A DNA stretch of 10,363 bases from Pelomonas sp041914785 (GTDB lineage: Bacteria > Pseudomonadota > Gammaproteobacteria > Burkholderiales > Burkholderiaceae_C). The stretch lies in assembly GCA_041914785.1 (NCBI GenBank), contig JAYSCT010000146.1, positions 1 through 10,363 of the forward strand. The letters are read 5' to 3'. The position numbers and the translations under genes are program-made. Below are positions 1 through 7,951 of this stretch, in pieces; the stretch's first letter is position 1; the number at the start of each line of letters is the position of its first letter. The notes under the pieces were generated by a model. The model saw only the letters and a list, made by a program, of their open reading frames with translations. It did not search any database and was not told where the DNA came from.

Positions 1-103
1 CCTCACGATGGCCGTCGGCGCATGAGGCGTCACGAACCAATGCGCAAAGCGCCTTGAAGAATGGTTCAGTAAAGCCACGCCCGAGCAGGTCGACGAGGCG
101 CAG

Positions 104-1237
104 TTGTCCCTCGCGACCCAGCGGCTGGAAGCCGCCGACGGTGCGCCGCTGGTGACGCAGGAGCTGCGTTTTGCGCTGGGCAGCTGCCAGACGCCACCCG
201 ACCTGTTCGACCGCGAGCCCGCGGGCCGCAGCTATGAGCAGCTGAACCGTGATTCGCTGCGTGACCGAGGTCCGCAGTTCCTGCTGCAGGTGGGCGATCA
301 GGTCTACCTCGATGCCAGTGGCGGCCTGTTCAAGCCGGTGCTGCAGGCGAGCGCCGACGAACGCACGGGCGGGCTGAAACGCCGCGGCGAGCGGGAGATC
401 CGCCAGTTCTACGAACGCAGCCTGCAGCTGGAACCGTTGCGGCGCACGCTGGCGCGCATGCCGGTGTATCCGCTGCTGGATGACCACGAGGTCTGGAACG
501 ACTGGCGCGGGCTGGACGATAGGGATCACCCCTGCGTCGACGTCGCGGCCGCGTTGCGCAACTACGAGACTTACCAGCATGTGCTGGTGGCGGGCTGCCA
601 GCGCTTGCTGGAGGGGCCGCGGAACGGCTACAGCTACCGCATCGCTCCCGGCGGGCTGGACTTCTTCGTGCTGGACACGCGCAGCCGGCGCAGCCCCTCG
701 CACATCGCGCCGCCTGCGCTGTTGCGCAGGCTCATCGCGCAGCTGCGCCGCGTGCAAGGCCCCAAGTTCATCGCGATGTCCACGCCGCTGCTGCCGCCCG
801 AGGCGCGGCCCGACGGCTGGCGCGGTGACGGCTGGGCCGCCTTTCCCGACAGTGCCGCGCTACTGGTACAGGCCATCCGCGACCACGACATCCGCGGTGT
901 GGTGCTGCTGTCGGGCGACTCGCATCTCAGCAGCGTCACGCGCTTCCGGTTCACCGGCGCGCGCGGCGGGGACAACGAGATCGTCAGCGTCGTGTCCTCA
1001 GGCTTCTACGCGCCGTGGCCGTTCTCCAACATGCGGCCCGATGCTGTCGCCCTGGCCGGCCCGTGCACCGTGGGCGGCGTCGCCGGTGAGCTGGTGGTGG
1101 ACGCGCTGGCCACCGCCAACGGCTTTGCCGAGCTGTGCTGGCAGCGCACCAGCCCGGCGCCTTGCGGCCATCTGGGGGTGCAGCTCAAGGACGGCGAGGG
1201 CGCCGTGGTGGCACGCTGCGAGCTGGACCTTGCCTAG
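104..1237 (+). CDS. PhoD-like metallophosphatase (alkaline phosphatase D family), 5' end unresolved
   Basis: This is probably a binuclear-metal phosphoesterase of the PhoD-like family, acting on phosphomonoesters or phosphodiesters; the substrate cannot be read from sequence. Numbering from a TTG at 104 (377 aa), the family blocks appear in order: GSCQ at 26-29, LQVGDQVYLD with Asp65, LLDDHEVWND with Asp127-His128, FFVLDTRSRR near 190, and the late metal motif LSGDSHLSSV with Asp272 and His274. No signal peptide is visible, so it looks cytoplasmic unless residues are missing. The start is uncertain: TTG is weak, and the frame stays open back to base 26 with protein-like sequence (WFSKATPEQVDEAQ) but no ATG, closed by a TGA at 23-25. 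The true N-terminus may lie upstream behind a frameshift. The TAG stop overlaps the coaX stop on the other strand. The family call is firm; completeness is not. Confidence 0.85.
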   Translation: MSLATQRLEAADGAPLVTQELRFALGSCQTPPDLFDREPAGRSYEQLNRDSLRDRGPQFLLQVGDQVYLDASGGLFKPVLQASADERTGGLKRRGEREIRQFYERSLQLEPLRRTLARMPVYPLLDDHEVWNDWRGLDDRDHPCVDVAAALRNYETYQHVLVAGCQRLLEGPRNGYSYRIAPGGLDFFVLDTRSRRSPSHIAPPALLRRLIAQLRRVQGPKFIAMSTPLLPPEARPDGWRGDGWAAFPDSAALLVQAIRDHDIRGVVLLSGDSHLSSVTRFRFTGARGGDNEIVSVVSSGFYAPWPFSNMRPDAVALAGPCTVGGVAGELVVDALATANGFAELCWQRTSPAPCGHLGVQLKDGEGAVVARCELDLA

Positions 1238-1998
1238 CCCCGCGCCGCATCGATCGCCAGCAGCCCGTCGAAGATCAGCCCTTCGACGAGCTCATGCGGC
1301 GCATCCAGCGCCGGCGCGACCTTCCAGCCGGCGCCGCCGGTCATCAGCAGCAGGGGCTCGCGGCCCTCACGCTGGCGCAGCAGGCGGTGCATGCGCTCGA
1401 TGGCGCCGGTGATGGCGAAGGTGCCGCCGGTGGTCAGCGCGTCGCTGGTGTTGGTGGGAAAGTCGCGCACCTCGCCGGTGGGCACGCGCAGGCCGGCGGT
1501 GCCGCCTTCCAGCGCGCGCAGCATGATGCCGTGGCCCGGCAGGATGAGGCCGCCGAGGAACTGGCCGTCGGTGGACAGCGCGTCCACCGTCACCGCCGTG
1601 CCCACCATGACGGTCAGCACCGGGCCGTCGAAGCCGCGCTTCCTGGCGTGTGCGTGCGCGCCGATGACGGCCACCCAGCGGTCGGCGCCCAGGCGGGTGG
1701 GGTGGTCGTAGCCGTTGCGGATGCCGGCGGCCTCGGCGGACGGCACGACCCAGCGCGGCGTCAGGTCCCAGTGCTCCATCTGCTCCTCGACGCGGCGGCG
1801 CACCGCGTCGCCGGCGACGTTGCTGCCCAGCACGCGCGTCGGCGGGGGCAGGCCTTGCCAGTCCTCGTCGGCCAGGCGGTCGATGTTCTCCAGGAAGACG
1901 GCGCCATGCTGCAGCGGCGGGCTGCCGGGCGCGGCGCCGCTCGCGTAGAGGGCCCATTTGAGCCGGGTGTTGCCGATGTCGATGGCCAGAAAGCTCAT
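1234..1998 (-). CDS. coaX: Type III pantothenate kinase
   Basis: CoaX phosphorylates pantothenate to 4'-phosphopantothenate, the first step of coenzyme A synthesis, in the cytoplasm. Type III enzymes need a monovalent cation and are not feedback-inhibited by CoA (family knowledge). The 254-residue length is normal. Visible motifs are the N-terminal phosphate-binding DIGNTRLKWAL (residues 7-17), GADRW at 104-108, whose Asp106 matches the catalytic aspartate, GTAVTVD at 133-139, FLGGLILPG at 147-155, and TGG near 190 and 220. The ATG at 1998 was chosen because the family fold begins directly with MSFLAIDIGNT; the frame is open for another 90 codons upstream, but that part is not CoaX-like and lies in the divergent gap before the chemotaxis gene. 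No good Shine-Dalgarno is visible. Its TAG stop shares CTAG with the stop of the convergent phosphatase gene. birA, often next to coaX in Burkholderiales, is not here. Confidence 0.95.
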   Translation of the reverse strand: MSFLAIDIGNTRLKWALYASGAAPGSPPLQHGAVFLENIDRLADEDWQGLPPPTRVLGSNVAGDAVRRRVEEQMEHWDLTPRWVVPSAEAAGIRNGYDHPTRLGADRWVAVIGAHAHARKRGFDGPVLTVMVGTAVTVDALSTDGQFLGGLILPGHGIMLRALEGGTAGLRVPTGEVRDFPTNTSDALTTGGTFAITGAIERMHRLLRQREGREPLLLMTGGAGWKVAPALDAPHELVEGLIFDGLLAIDAARG

Positions 1999-2095
1999 GG
2001 TGGGCCGTGGCGTGAACGATGCCGCGAGCCTACCAGCAGGTTTTCCGGCCCAGCCGGGGGTTTCTGCTTCATTCGACGATTGCGCCTGCGCGCTC

Positions 2096-2100
2096 AGGAG
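2096..2100 (+). promoter_or_regulatory. Ribosome binding site of the chemotaxis receptor gene
   Basis: AGGAG lies 7 nt before the ATG at 2108. It settles the start, because the same frame is open for 50 more codons upstream into coaX. Confidence 0.8.
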
Positions 2101-2107
2101 ACTCCCC

Positions 2108-3658
2108 ATGCTGCGTCGCCTCCGCATCCAAGCCCGGCTCTGGCTGGCCTTCGGCTTGATCCTGTTGCTGACCGCGCTGCTGGCGGTCGTCGGCGGCTTC
2201 GGGCTCAACGTGTCGCAGAAGGCCATCCAGGGCATCACGCAGAAGCTGATCCCGGCATCCAACATCACGATGGCCGCGCGCAGCTACCTGCTGCAGAGCA
2301 AGACGGCCACGTCGACGATGGTGGCCTCCATCTTCAACAAGGAGGGCACGGCCCGCGCGCGCAAGGACTGGGACGCCATGCAGGCGGGCCTGGACAAGGC
2401 GATGGACGACTTCGGCGCCATCTCCACCGAGGAGAAGGGCAAGCAGGGGCTGGTCAAGTTCCGCGGCCTGATGGCCGACTACCGCAAGGCCGTGCTGCCG
2501 GTGGCCGAGAAGCTGGCCGCCGACGGCTACCCCGATGCGCAGGAGGCCTTCGAGGCGATGAAGGGTGCCGATGCCGCCTACGACCCCGCGCTGGCCATGC
2601 TCAACAACATCGAGCGCGACCTGAAGACGCGCGGCGACGCGGTCTTCACACAGGTCAACAGCCTGGTGGGCGGCGTCTTCGTCGGCTTCGTCGTGGCCTT
2701 CGTCGCCTGCGTGGTCATCGGCGGTGCGCTGGCGGTGCGCATCTCGCGTTCCATCATCGGGCCGCTGATGGCGGCCAAGGGCTTTGCCGAGCGCATGGCC
2801 GGCGGCGACCTGTCGCGGGCGCCCGAGGTCAGCGGCACCGACGAGTCCGCCGAGATGATGCAGGCACTGGCGGCCATGCAGCAGTCGCTGTCGCGGATCG
2901 TCGGCCAGGTGCGCGAGTCGGCGGAGAGCATCCAGGTCGCGTCCACCGAGGTGGCCACCGGCAACATGGACCTGAGCCAGCGCACCGAGCAGACGGCGTC
3001 CAACCTGCAGCAGGCGTCCAGCGCGATGAGCGAGCTGACCGGCACCGTGGGCCAAAGCGCCGACTCGGCGATGACGGCCAAGCAGCTGGCCGGGGCGGCG
3101 GCGGAGACGGCGGGGCGCGGCGGCGAGGTGGTGTCGCGCGTCGTCAGCACGATGGGCGAGATCAACGAGGCCAGCAAGAAGATCGCCGACATCATCGGCA
3201 CCATCGACGGCATCGCGTTCCAGACCAACATCCTGGCGCTGAACGCGGCCGTGGAAGCGGCCCGCGCCGGCGAGCAGGGCCGCGGGTTTGCGGTCGTGGC
3301 CGGCGAGGTGCGGCTGCTGGCGCAGCGCTCGGCCGAGGCCGCGCGCGAGATCAAGGCGCTGATCGGCGCCAGCGTCGAGCGCGTCGAGGCGGGCACCCAT
3401 CTCGTCAACGATGCCGGCACGACGATGACCGACATCGTCGGCTCGGTGCAGCGCGTGACGGACATGATCGGCGAGATCAGCGCGGCCGCTGCCGAGCAGA
3501 GCCAGGGCATCGCGCAGGTCAACGGCACCGTGACGGAGCTGGACCAGATGACGCAGCAGAACGCCGCGCTGGTGGAGCAGTCCGCCGCGGCCGCTCAGTC
3601 GCTGAAGGAGCAGGCGGTGCGGCTGGCGGGGCTGGTCAGCGCGTTCAAGCTGGGCTGA
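2108..3658 (+). CDS. Methyl-accepting chemotaxis protein, HAMP type
   Basis: This is an inner-membrane chemoreceptor that would pass periplasmic ligand signals to CheW/CheA. The 516-residue protein has a short basic N-tail, TM1 at about 11-33, a periplasmic helical domain at about 34-185 resembling the four-helix-bundle ligand domain, TM2 at about 186-211, then HAMP (RSIIGPLMAAKGFAERMAGGDLS) and a long coiled-coil cytoplasmic domain. The conserved hairpin tip, GIAFQTNILALNAAVEAARA followed by GEQGRGFAVVAGEVR, lies at about 369-404. It ends VSAFKLG, without the NWETF-type pentapeptide that tethers CheR/CheB in enteric receptors, so methylation would depend on other receptors or direct binding. 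AGGAG at 7 nt fixes the start. No che or flagellar genes are nearby, so this is an orphan receptor; its ligand is unknown. It is divergent from coaX (109-bp gap). Confidence 0.95.
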   Translation: MLRRLRIQARLWLAFGLILLLTALLAVVGGFGLNVSQKAIQGITQKLIPASNITMAARSYLLQSKTATSTMVASIFNKEGTARARKDWDAMQAGLDKAMDDFGAISTEEKGKQGLVKFRGLMADYRKAVLPVAEKLAADGYPDAQEAFEAMKGADAAYDPALAMLNNIERDLKTRGDAVFTQVNSLVGGVFVGFVVAFVACVVIGGALAVRISRSIIGPLMAAKGFAERMAGGDLSRAPEVSGTDESAEMMQALAAMQQSLSRIVGQVRESAESIQVASTEVATGNMDLSQRTEQTASNLQQASSAMSELTGTVGQSADSAMTAKQLAGAAAETAGRGGEVVSRVVSTMGEINEASKKIADIIGTIDGIAFQTNILALNAAVEAARAGEQGRGFAVVAGEVRLLAQRSAEAAREIKALIGASVERVEAGTHLVNDAGTTMTDIVGSVQRVTDMIGEISAAAAEQSQGIAQVNGTVTELDQMTQQNAALVEQSAAAAQSLKEQAVRLAGLVSAFKLG

Positions 3659-3691
3659 CGCGGCCGCCGCGGCTTGCGGCACACTGCGGCG

Positions 3692-4288
3692 ATGCCTGCC
3701 GCTGCCATCGATTCCCCGGTCCTGTTCCCGGACGCACCGGCGTTCGAGTCGTGGCTGCGCGAGCACCACGCGAGCAGCGACGGCCTATGGCTGAAGCTCG
3801 CCAAGCGCGGTGCGCGCGAGCCCGGCGTCAGCTACGCCGAGGCGGTGGACGTGGCGCTGTGCTGGGGCTGGATCGACGGGCAGAAGCAGGCGCTGGACTA
3901 CCAGCACTTCCTGCAGCGCTTCACGCCGCGGCGCCCGCGCAGCCTCTGGTCCCGCATCAACGTCGACAAGGTGGCCGCGCTGACCGAGGCGGGCCGCATG
4001 CAGCCGCCGGGCCTGGCGCAGGTGGAGGCGGCCCGGGCCGACGGACGCTGGGCCCGCGCCTACGACGGTGCCCGCGTGGCAACGGTGCCCGAGGACCTGC
4101 AGGCGGCGCTGGACGCCGAGCCGCGGGCCCGGGCGTTCTTCGCGACCATCAATGCCACCAACCGCTACGCGGTGTTGTGGCGCGTACAGACGGCCGTGAA
4201 GCCCGAGACGCGCGCCCGGCGCATCGCACAGCTGGTGGCGATGCTGGCGCGTGGCGAAACCCCGCACGCGACCCAGCCCGCTGCGTGA
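3692..4288 (+). CDS. YdeI/OmdA-family protein (bacteriocin-protection type annotation)
   Basis: This cytoplasmic protein of 198 residues belongs to the YdeI/OmpD-associated (OmdA) family. Database names for the family refer to bacteriocin protection or OmpD association, but no biochemical activity is established, so none is assigned. Family blocks are visible: ESWLREHHASSDGLWLKLAK (19-38), SYAEAVDVALCWGWIDGQ (47-64), the basic FTPRRPRSLWSRIN (77-90), EAGRMQPPGL (99-108), and a C-terminal helical part ending PETRARRIAQLVAMLARGE. No signal peptide or membrane segment is seen. The ATG at 3692 is preferred to a TTG six codons earlier; neither has a strong Shine-Dalgarno. It follows the chemotaxis receptor by 33 bp in the same direction and could be cotranscribed with it, though no functional link is apparent. 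It converges on cobA across a hairpin-rich gap. Confidence 0.88.
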   Translation: MPAAAIDSPVLFPDAPAFESWLREHHASSDGLWLKLAKRGAREPGVSYAEAVDVALCWGWIDGQKQALDYQHFLQRFTPRRPRSLWSRINVDKVAALTEAGRMQPPGLAQVEAARADGRWARAYDGARVATVPEDLQAALDAEPRARAFFATINATNRYAVLWRVQTAVKPETRARRIAQLVAMLARGETPHATQPAA

Positions 4289-4292
4289 CGGC

Positions 4293-4368
4293 GGCGCCAC
4301 CTGGCGCGCGAGTTCCGGGCCAGCGGGCCGGCTTGCCGCCCCTCGGCCCGCTCAGCCCGCGTGGCGCC
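4293..4368. terminator. Putative bidirectional terminator between convergent genes
   Basis: The convergent junction between the YdeI-like gene (+) and cobA (-) is packed with inverted repeats. GCGCCA at 4294-4299 faces TGGCGC at 4302-4307, just after the + strand stop. The core is AGCGGGCCG at 4322-4330 against CGGCCCGCT at 4344-4352, nine perfect pairs around a 13-nt loop that touches the cobA stop codon. Outer arms GGCGCCA (4293-4299) and TGGCGCC (4362-4368) enclose it. There is no T tract on either strand, so canonical intrinsic termination is not proven; Rho may assist. Confidence 0.45.
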
Positions 4369-5185
4369 AGGCCCGCTCGGCCGCGGCCCGGGCGCCGTGC
4401 GCGGCCACCTCGCCGATGACCAGCAGCGCGGGGCTCTGCAGCCCTTCGCGCTGCAGGCAGTCCGGCAGGCCGGCCAGCGTCGTCACCGCGTGCCGCTGCT
4501 GCGCCGTGTGGGCGGCGCTGACGATGGCCGCGGGCAGGTCGGGCCGCAGGCCGGCGGCCAGCAGCTGCGCGGTGATGTGCGCGGCGCGGGCCACGCCCAT
4601 GTAGATGACCAGCGTCAGGCCCGTGCGCGCCAGCGCTGCCCAGTCCGGCTCCGCGCGGCCTTCGCCCGGGTGGCCGGTCACGAGGATGACGCCGGGCGAC
4701 GCGCGCCGGTCGGTGGCGGGGATGCCCACGGCCGCCGGCCCGGCGATGCCGCTGGTGAGGCCGGACACCACCTCGACGTCCAGGCCGGCGGCGCGCAGCG
4801 CGTCGACCTCCTCGCCGCCGCGGCCGAACACGAAGGGGTCGCCGCCCTTGAGCCGCACGACGCGGTGGCCGGCTTTCGCCTCGCGGATCATCAGCGCGTG
4901 GATGAAGTGCTGGTCCGTCGAGATGCAGCCGCCGCGCTTGCCGACGCGCAGCAGCCGGCCGGTCACCAGCGCCAGCACGCGCGGGTCGATGAGGTCGTCG
5001 GCCAGCACCACGTCGGCCGCTTCGATGCGCCTGACGGCGCGCACGGTCAGCAGTTCCGGGTCGCCGGGACCGGCGCCAACGAGGCAGACTGGCGCCCCTC
5101 GGCCGCTGGGTACATCGGCCGATCCCCCAAGGGGAGGCGGGCCGGCTGGGGAGCGGCCCGGCGCTCGGCCCTCGATGGAGCTCAT
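4352..5185 (-). CDS. cobA: Uroporphyrinogen-III C-methyltransferase (SUMT)
   Basis: It methylates uroporphyrinogen III at C2 and C7 with S-adenosylmethionine to give precorrin-2, the branch point to siroheme (nitrite and sulfite reductase cofactor) and cobalamin. The 277-residue protein has one tetrapyrrole-methylase domain with no CysG-type dehydrogenase/ferrochelatase part, so siroheme completion needs another enzyme. Motifs are VGAGPGDPELLT (36-47), GKRGG (82-86), the signature VVRLKGGDPFVFGRGGEE (109-126), a GHPGEGRAE block, and a MGVARA segment. The ATG at 5185 overlaps the nasA stop (ATGA), suggesting translational coupling. The first 32 residues are an unusual Pro/Gly/Ser-rich extension partly encoded by a palindromic repeat at 5101-5158; no good start codon lies between this repeat and the conserved domain, so the extension appears to be translated. 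Last gene of the operon. Confidence 0.95.
   Translation of the reverse strand: MSSIEGRAPGRSPAGPPPLGGSADVPSGRGAPVCLVGAGPGDPELLTVRAVRRIEAADVVLADDLIDPRVLALVTGRLLRVGKRGGCISTDQHFIHALMIREAKAGHRVVRLKGGDPFVFGRGGEEVDALRAAGLDVEVVSGLTSGIAGPAAVGIPATDRRASPGVILVTGHPGEGRAEPDWAALARTGLTLVIYMGVARAAHITAQLLAAGLRPDLPAAIVSAAHTAQQRHAVTTLAGLPDCLQREGLQSPALLVIGEVAAHGARAAAERAWRHAG
5101..5158. repeat. Nested palindromic repeat inside the 5' end of cobA
   Basis: Outer arms GGCCGCT (5101-5107) and AGCGGCC (5152-5158) are perfect inverted copies. Between them lie a perfect 10-bp palindrome ATCGGCCGAT (5114-5123) and a CCCC-AA-GGGG hairpin (5125-5134). The block has a length that keeps the frame and encodes CobA residues 10-29. 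The style resembles short intergenic GC repeats of Burkholderiales, but membership of a known repeat family cannot be shown without a genome search. Confidence 0.55.
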
Positions 5186-7923
5186 GCCGGCACCTCCTCG
5201 GGTGTCGTGGCCACCAGGCGCCGCAGCGCCGGCAGGCAGGAGCCGCATTGCGTGCCGCAGCGCTTCTCGCCCTGCAGCTGCGCCAGCCGCTCGGCCGGCG
5301 TGCCGCTGCAGCGCTGCAGCGTGAAGCGGATGACGTCCTCGCGCACGTCGAAGCAGTTGCAGACCTGCGGGCTGGCGGCCGCCGTCGTGGCGGGCGGCGC
5401 ATCGGGCGACAGCAGCCAGCGGCCGGCGGCGCTGGCGGCCGTGCGCTCGCGCCACAGGTCCACCAGCCAGGCGCCTTCGTGCTGCAGGCCCACGCGCAGC
5501 AGTGCCCGCAGCGGTGCGGCCTGCGGCTCGCCGGCGTCCAGCGCCAGCAGGCGCAGGCGGCGGCGCTGCGCGTCGGCATAGCGCAGCACGTCGGCGCCGG
5601 TCAGGCCCAGCAGCGCGGCCAGTTCGTCGACCAGCGCCGGCGCGGGCGCGTCGGCGCTGGCGGCCTCGAAGGCCCAGCCGACCCGTCCATCCCCGCCCGG
5701 CTCTGGCAGGCAGTGCGCATAGCCGAACCGCGGCATCAGCGCGCGCAGCCGCTCGCGCAGGCGCGGGCCGTCCTCGGGTGCCACCCAGGCGCAGGCGCTG
5801 AGCCGCCACGGCAGCGCGGCCGCCTCGATGGCGACGGCGCTGAACTTCAGCTCGGGCTGCTTGGAATCGGGGCAGAAGGCGCCCTGCGTGACGGCGTTGA
5901 TGCCCAGCTGCGCGCCGATGAACTCGTCGCCCCAGTGCATCGCGATGTCGGCGCCGCCCGGCGCGATGTTGGCGTCCAGCCGCAGCGGCAGCACGACGTC
6001 GCCGCGCTGCGAGCGCACCTGCACCAGCTCGCCGTCGGCCAGCTGGCGGCGTGCGGCGTCGTCGGGGTGGATGCGCACCAGCGGCCGGCCCTCGTGCGCG
6101 AACAGCCGCGGCACGCTGCCGCTGCGGCTCATGCCGTGCCACTGGTCGCGCAGGCGGCCGGTGGTCAGCGCGAACGGGCGCTGGGGCGACGTGGCCTCGG
6201 CGGGGGCCTCGAAGGCCCGCGCGATGAAGCGGGCGCGGCCGTCGGGCGTCGCGAAGCGGCCGTCGGTATACAGCCGCGGCGTGCTGCCGGTGACGAAGGG
6301 CCATTGCTGCGGGCCGTCCGCGTCCAGCGTGGCCCAGCTGAGGCCGGTGATGTCGAGGTCGCGCCCGCGCGTGGCGGCGCGGTGCTCCAGCCACAGGTCC
6401 TCCGGGCCGCTGGCGGCCAGGCGCGGCGTGCGGCCCAGGCCGGCGTCGATCAGCGCGGCGATGTCGCGGGCGATGCGCCAGTCGGCGCGGGCCTCGCCCG
6501 CGGCCGGCACGGCGGCGCGCACGCGGCTGATGCGGCGCTCGCTGTTCGTGACGGTGCCGTCCTTCTCGCCCCAGGTGGCGGCGGGCAACAGGTAGTCGGC
6601 GTACCGGGCCGTGGCCGTGTGGGCGAAGGCCTCCTGCAGGATGACCAGCTCGCAGCGCTCCAGCGCCGCACGCACGGTGGCCTGGTCGGGCATGGACTGC
6701 GCGGGGTTAGTGCAGGCAATCCACAGCGCCTTGATCTCCCCGCGCGCGGCGGCCTCGAACATCTCGACGGCCGTGTGGCCGCGCTTGCCGGGCAGGCCCT
6801 GCACGCCCCACAGCGCCTCGATCTCGGCCCAATCGGCCGCGTTGCCGGGGTCGCGGTGGCCGGGCAGCAGCGTGGCCATGCCGCCGCTCTCGCGCCCGCC
6901 CATCGCGTTGGGCTGGCCCGTCAGCGAGAACGGGCCGGCGCCGTTGCGGCCGATCTGCCCGGTGGCCAGGTGCAGGTTGATGAGCGCGGTGTTCTTGGCC
7001 GTGCCGGCGCTGCTCTGGTTCAGGCCCTGGCAGTACAGGCTCAGCGAGGCGGGCGAGGTGGCGAACCATTCGGCGGCCTGCCAGATGTCGGCCTCGGCCA
7101 CGCCGCAGACGTCGGCCGCGCGGGCGGGCGTCCAGTCGGCCACCAGCGCCTGCAGCGCATCGAAGCCGGTGGTGGACGCGGCGATGAAGGCCTCGTCCAC
7201 CCAGCCCCGCGCGATGACGGCGTGCAGCAGCGCGTGGCTCAGCGCCACGTCGGTGCCGTGGCGCAGCTGCAGGTGCAGGTCGGCCAGCTCGGCGGTCTCG
7301 GTGTGGCGCGGGTCGATGACGATGAGCTTGTGGCCCGGCTTGGCGGCGCGCGCGGCCTCCAGGCGGCGGAACAGGATGGGATGCGCCCAGGCCGGGTTGG
7401 CGCCACTGACGAGCAGGCAGTCGGCCAGCTCGATGTCTTCGTAGCTGCACGGCGGCGCGTCGGCACCCAGCGACTGCTTGTAGCCCACGACGGCCGAGCT
7501 CATGCACAGCCGCGAGTTGGAGTCGATGTGCGGCGTGCCGATGACGGCGCGGGCCAGCTTGTTGAACGCGTGGTAGTCCTCGGTCAGCAGCTGGCCGGAG
7601 ATGTAGACGCCGATGGCCTCGGGGCCGTGCTGCGCGCGGATGGCCAGCAGCCGCTCGGCGATCTCGCGGTTGGCCTGGTCCCAGCCGATGACCTCGGGCG
7701 CCGCGCCGCGGGCCGGGCGCCTGGCCGGCTCGCGCAGGCGCTGGTGCTGCAGCACCACCGGCGTGGCCGTCAGGTGCAGGTTGGTGCCCTTGGTGCACAG
7801 GCGGCCGAAGTTGGCCGGGTGGTCGGGGTCGCCGCGCACGCCGGTGATCTGCGTGCCGTCATGCTCGATGACGACGCCGCAGCCGACGCCGCAGTAGGGG
7901 CAGGTGGAGCGGGTCTCGCTCAT
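5182..7923 (-). CDS. nasA: Assimilatory nitrate reductase, large catalytic subunit with C-terminal BFD-like [2Fe-2S] domain
   Basis: This cytoplasmic molybdenum enzyme reduces nitrate to nitrite for nitrogen assimilation. The 913 residues show: an N-terminal [4Fe-4S] site C8-x2-C11-x3-C15-x27-C43; SNSRLCMSSAV, whose Cys140 matches the Mo ligand of Nap/Nas enzymes; bis-MGD contact regions (YCQGLNQSSAGT, HLATGQIGRNGAGPFSLTGQ); a late molydopterin-dinucleotide-binding domain (TTGRLRDQWHGMSRSG, MHWGDEF); and a C-terminal BFD-like domain with Cys855, Cys857, Cys893 and Cys896 (plus Cys889). That last domain is present in Klebsiella-type NasA and absent from the shorter Bacillus NasC. There is no Tat signal, consistent with a cytoplasmic enzyme. 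The ATG at 7923 begins MSETRSTCPYCGVGCG and is preceded by GGGAG seven nt away. It lies 28 bp after the PilJ-like gene and overlaps cobA by 4 nt. Electrons may come from the FAD protein encoded two genes upstream. Confidence 0.96.
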   Translation of the reverse strand: MSETRSTCPYCGVGCGVVIEHDGTQITGVRGDPDHPANFGRLCTKGTNLHLTATPVVLQHQRLREPARRPARGAAPEVIGWDQANREIAERLLAIRAQHGPEAIGVYISGQLLTEDYHAFNKLARAVIGTPHIDSNSRLCMSSAVVGYKQSLGADAPPCSYEDIELADCLLVSGANPAWAHPILFRRLEAARAAKPGHKLIVIDPRHTETAELADLHLQLRHGTDVALSHALLHAVIARGWVDEAFIAASTTGFDALQALVADWTPARAADVCGVAEADIWQAAEWFATSPASLSLYCQGLNQSSAGTAKNTALINLHLATGQIGRNGAGPFSLTGQPNAMGGRESGGMATLLPGHRDPGNAADWAEIEALWGVQGLPGKRGHTAVEMFEAAARGEIKALWIACTNPAQSMPDQATVRAALERCELVILQEAFAHTATARYADYLLPAATWGEKDGTVTNSERRISRVRAAVPAAGEARADWRIARDIAALIDAGLGRTPRLAASGPEDLWLEHRAATRGRDLDITGLSWATLDADGPQQWPFVTGSTPRLYTDGRFATPDGRARFIARAFEAPAEATSPQRPFALTTGRLRDQWHGMSRSGSVPRLFAHEGRPLVRIHPDDAARRQLADGELVQVRSQRGDVVLPLRLDANIAPGGADIAMHWGDEFIGAQLGINAVTQGAFCPDSKQPELKFSAVAIEAAALPWRLSACAWVAPEDGPRLRERLRALMPRFGYAHCLPEPGGDGRVGWAFEAASADAPAPALVDELAALLGLTGADVLRYADAQRRRLRLLALDAGEPQAAPLRALLRVGLQHEGAWLVDLWRERTAASAAGRWLLSPDAPPATTAAASPQVCNCFDVREDVIRFTLQRCSGTPAERLAQLQGEKRCGTQCGSCLPALRRLVATTPEEVPA

Positions 7924-7930
7924 GGCCGCG

Positions 7931-7935
7931 CTCCC
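7931..7935 (-). promoter_or_regulatory. Ribosome binding site of nasA
   Basis: On the minus strand GGGAG stands 7 nt before the nasA ATG at 7923, within the 28-bp gap after the PilJ-like gene. It supports this start and separate initiation of nasA within the operon. Confidence 0.55.
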
Positions 7936-7951
7936 GCGGCCGGGGCCCGGC

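Noticed and set aside
1999..2107. Divergent sigma-70 or flagellar sigma-28 promoter between coaX and the chemotaxis gene
   Set aside because: No convincing -35/-10 or sigma-28 pair could be read; only a small CCGGC/GCCGG inverted repeat at 2045-2057 is present.
1135..4419. Very long plus-strand open frame (1094 codons)
   Set aside because: It crosses coaX on the opposite strand and runs out of frame through the chemotaxis and YdeI-like genes. Its product is Arg/Gly/Ala-rich with no domain, as expected from GC-rich shadow frames.
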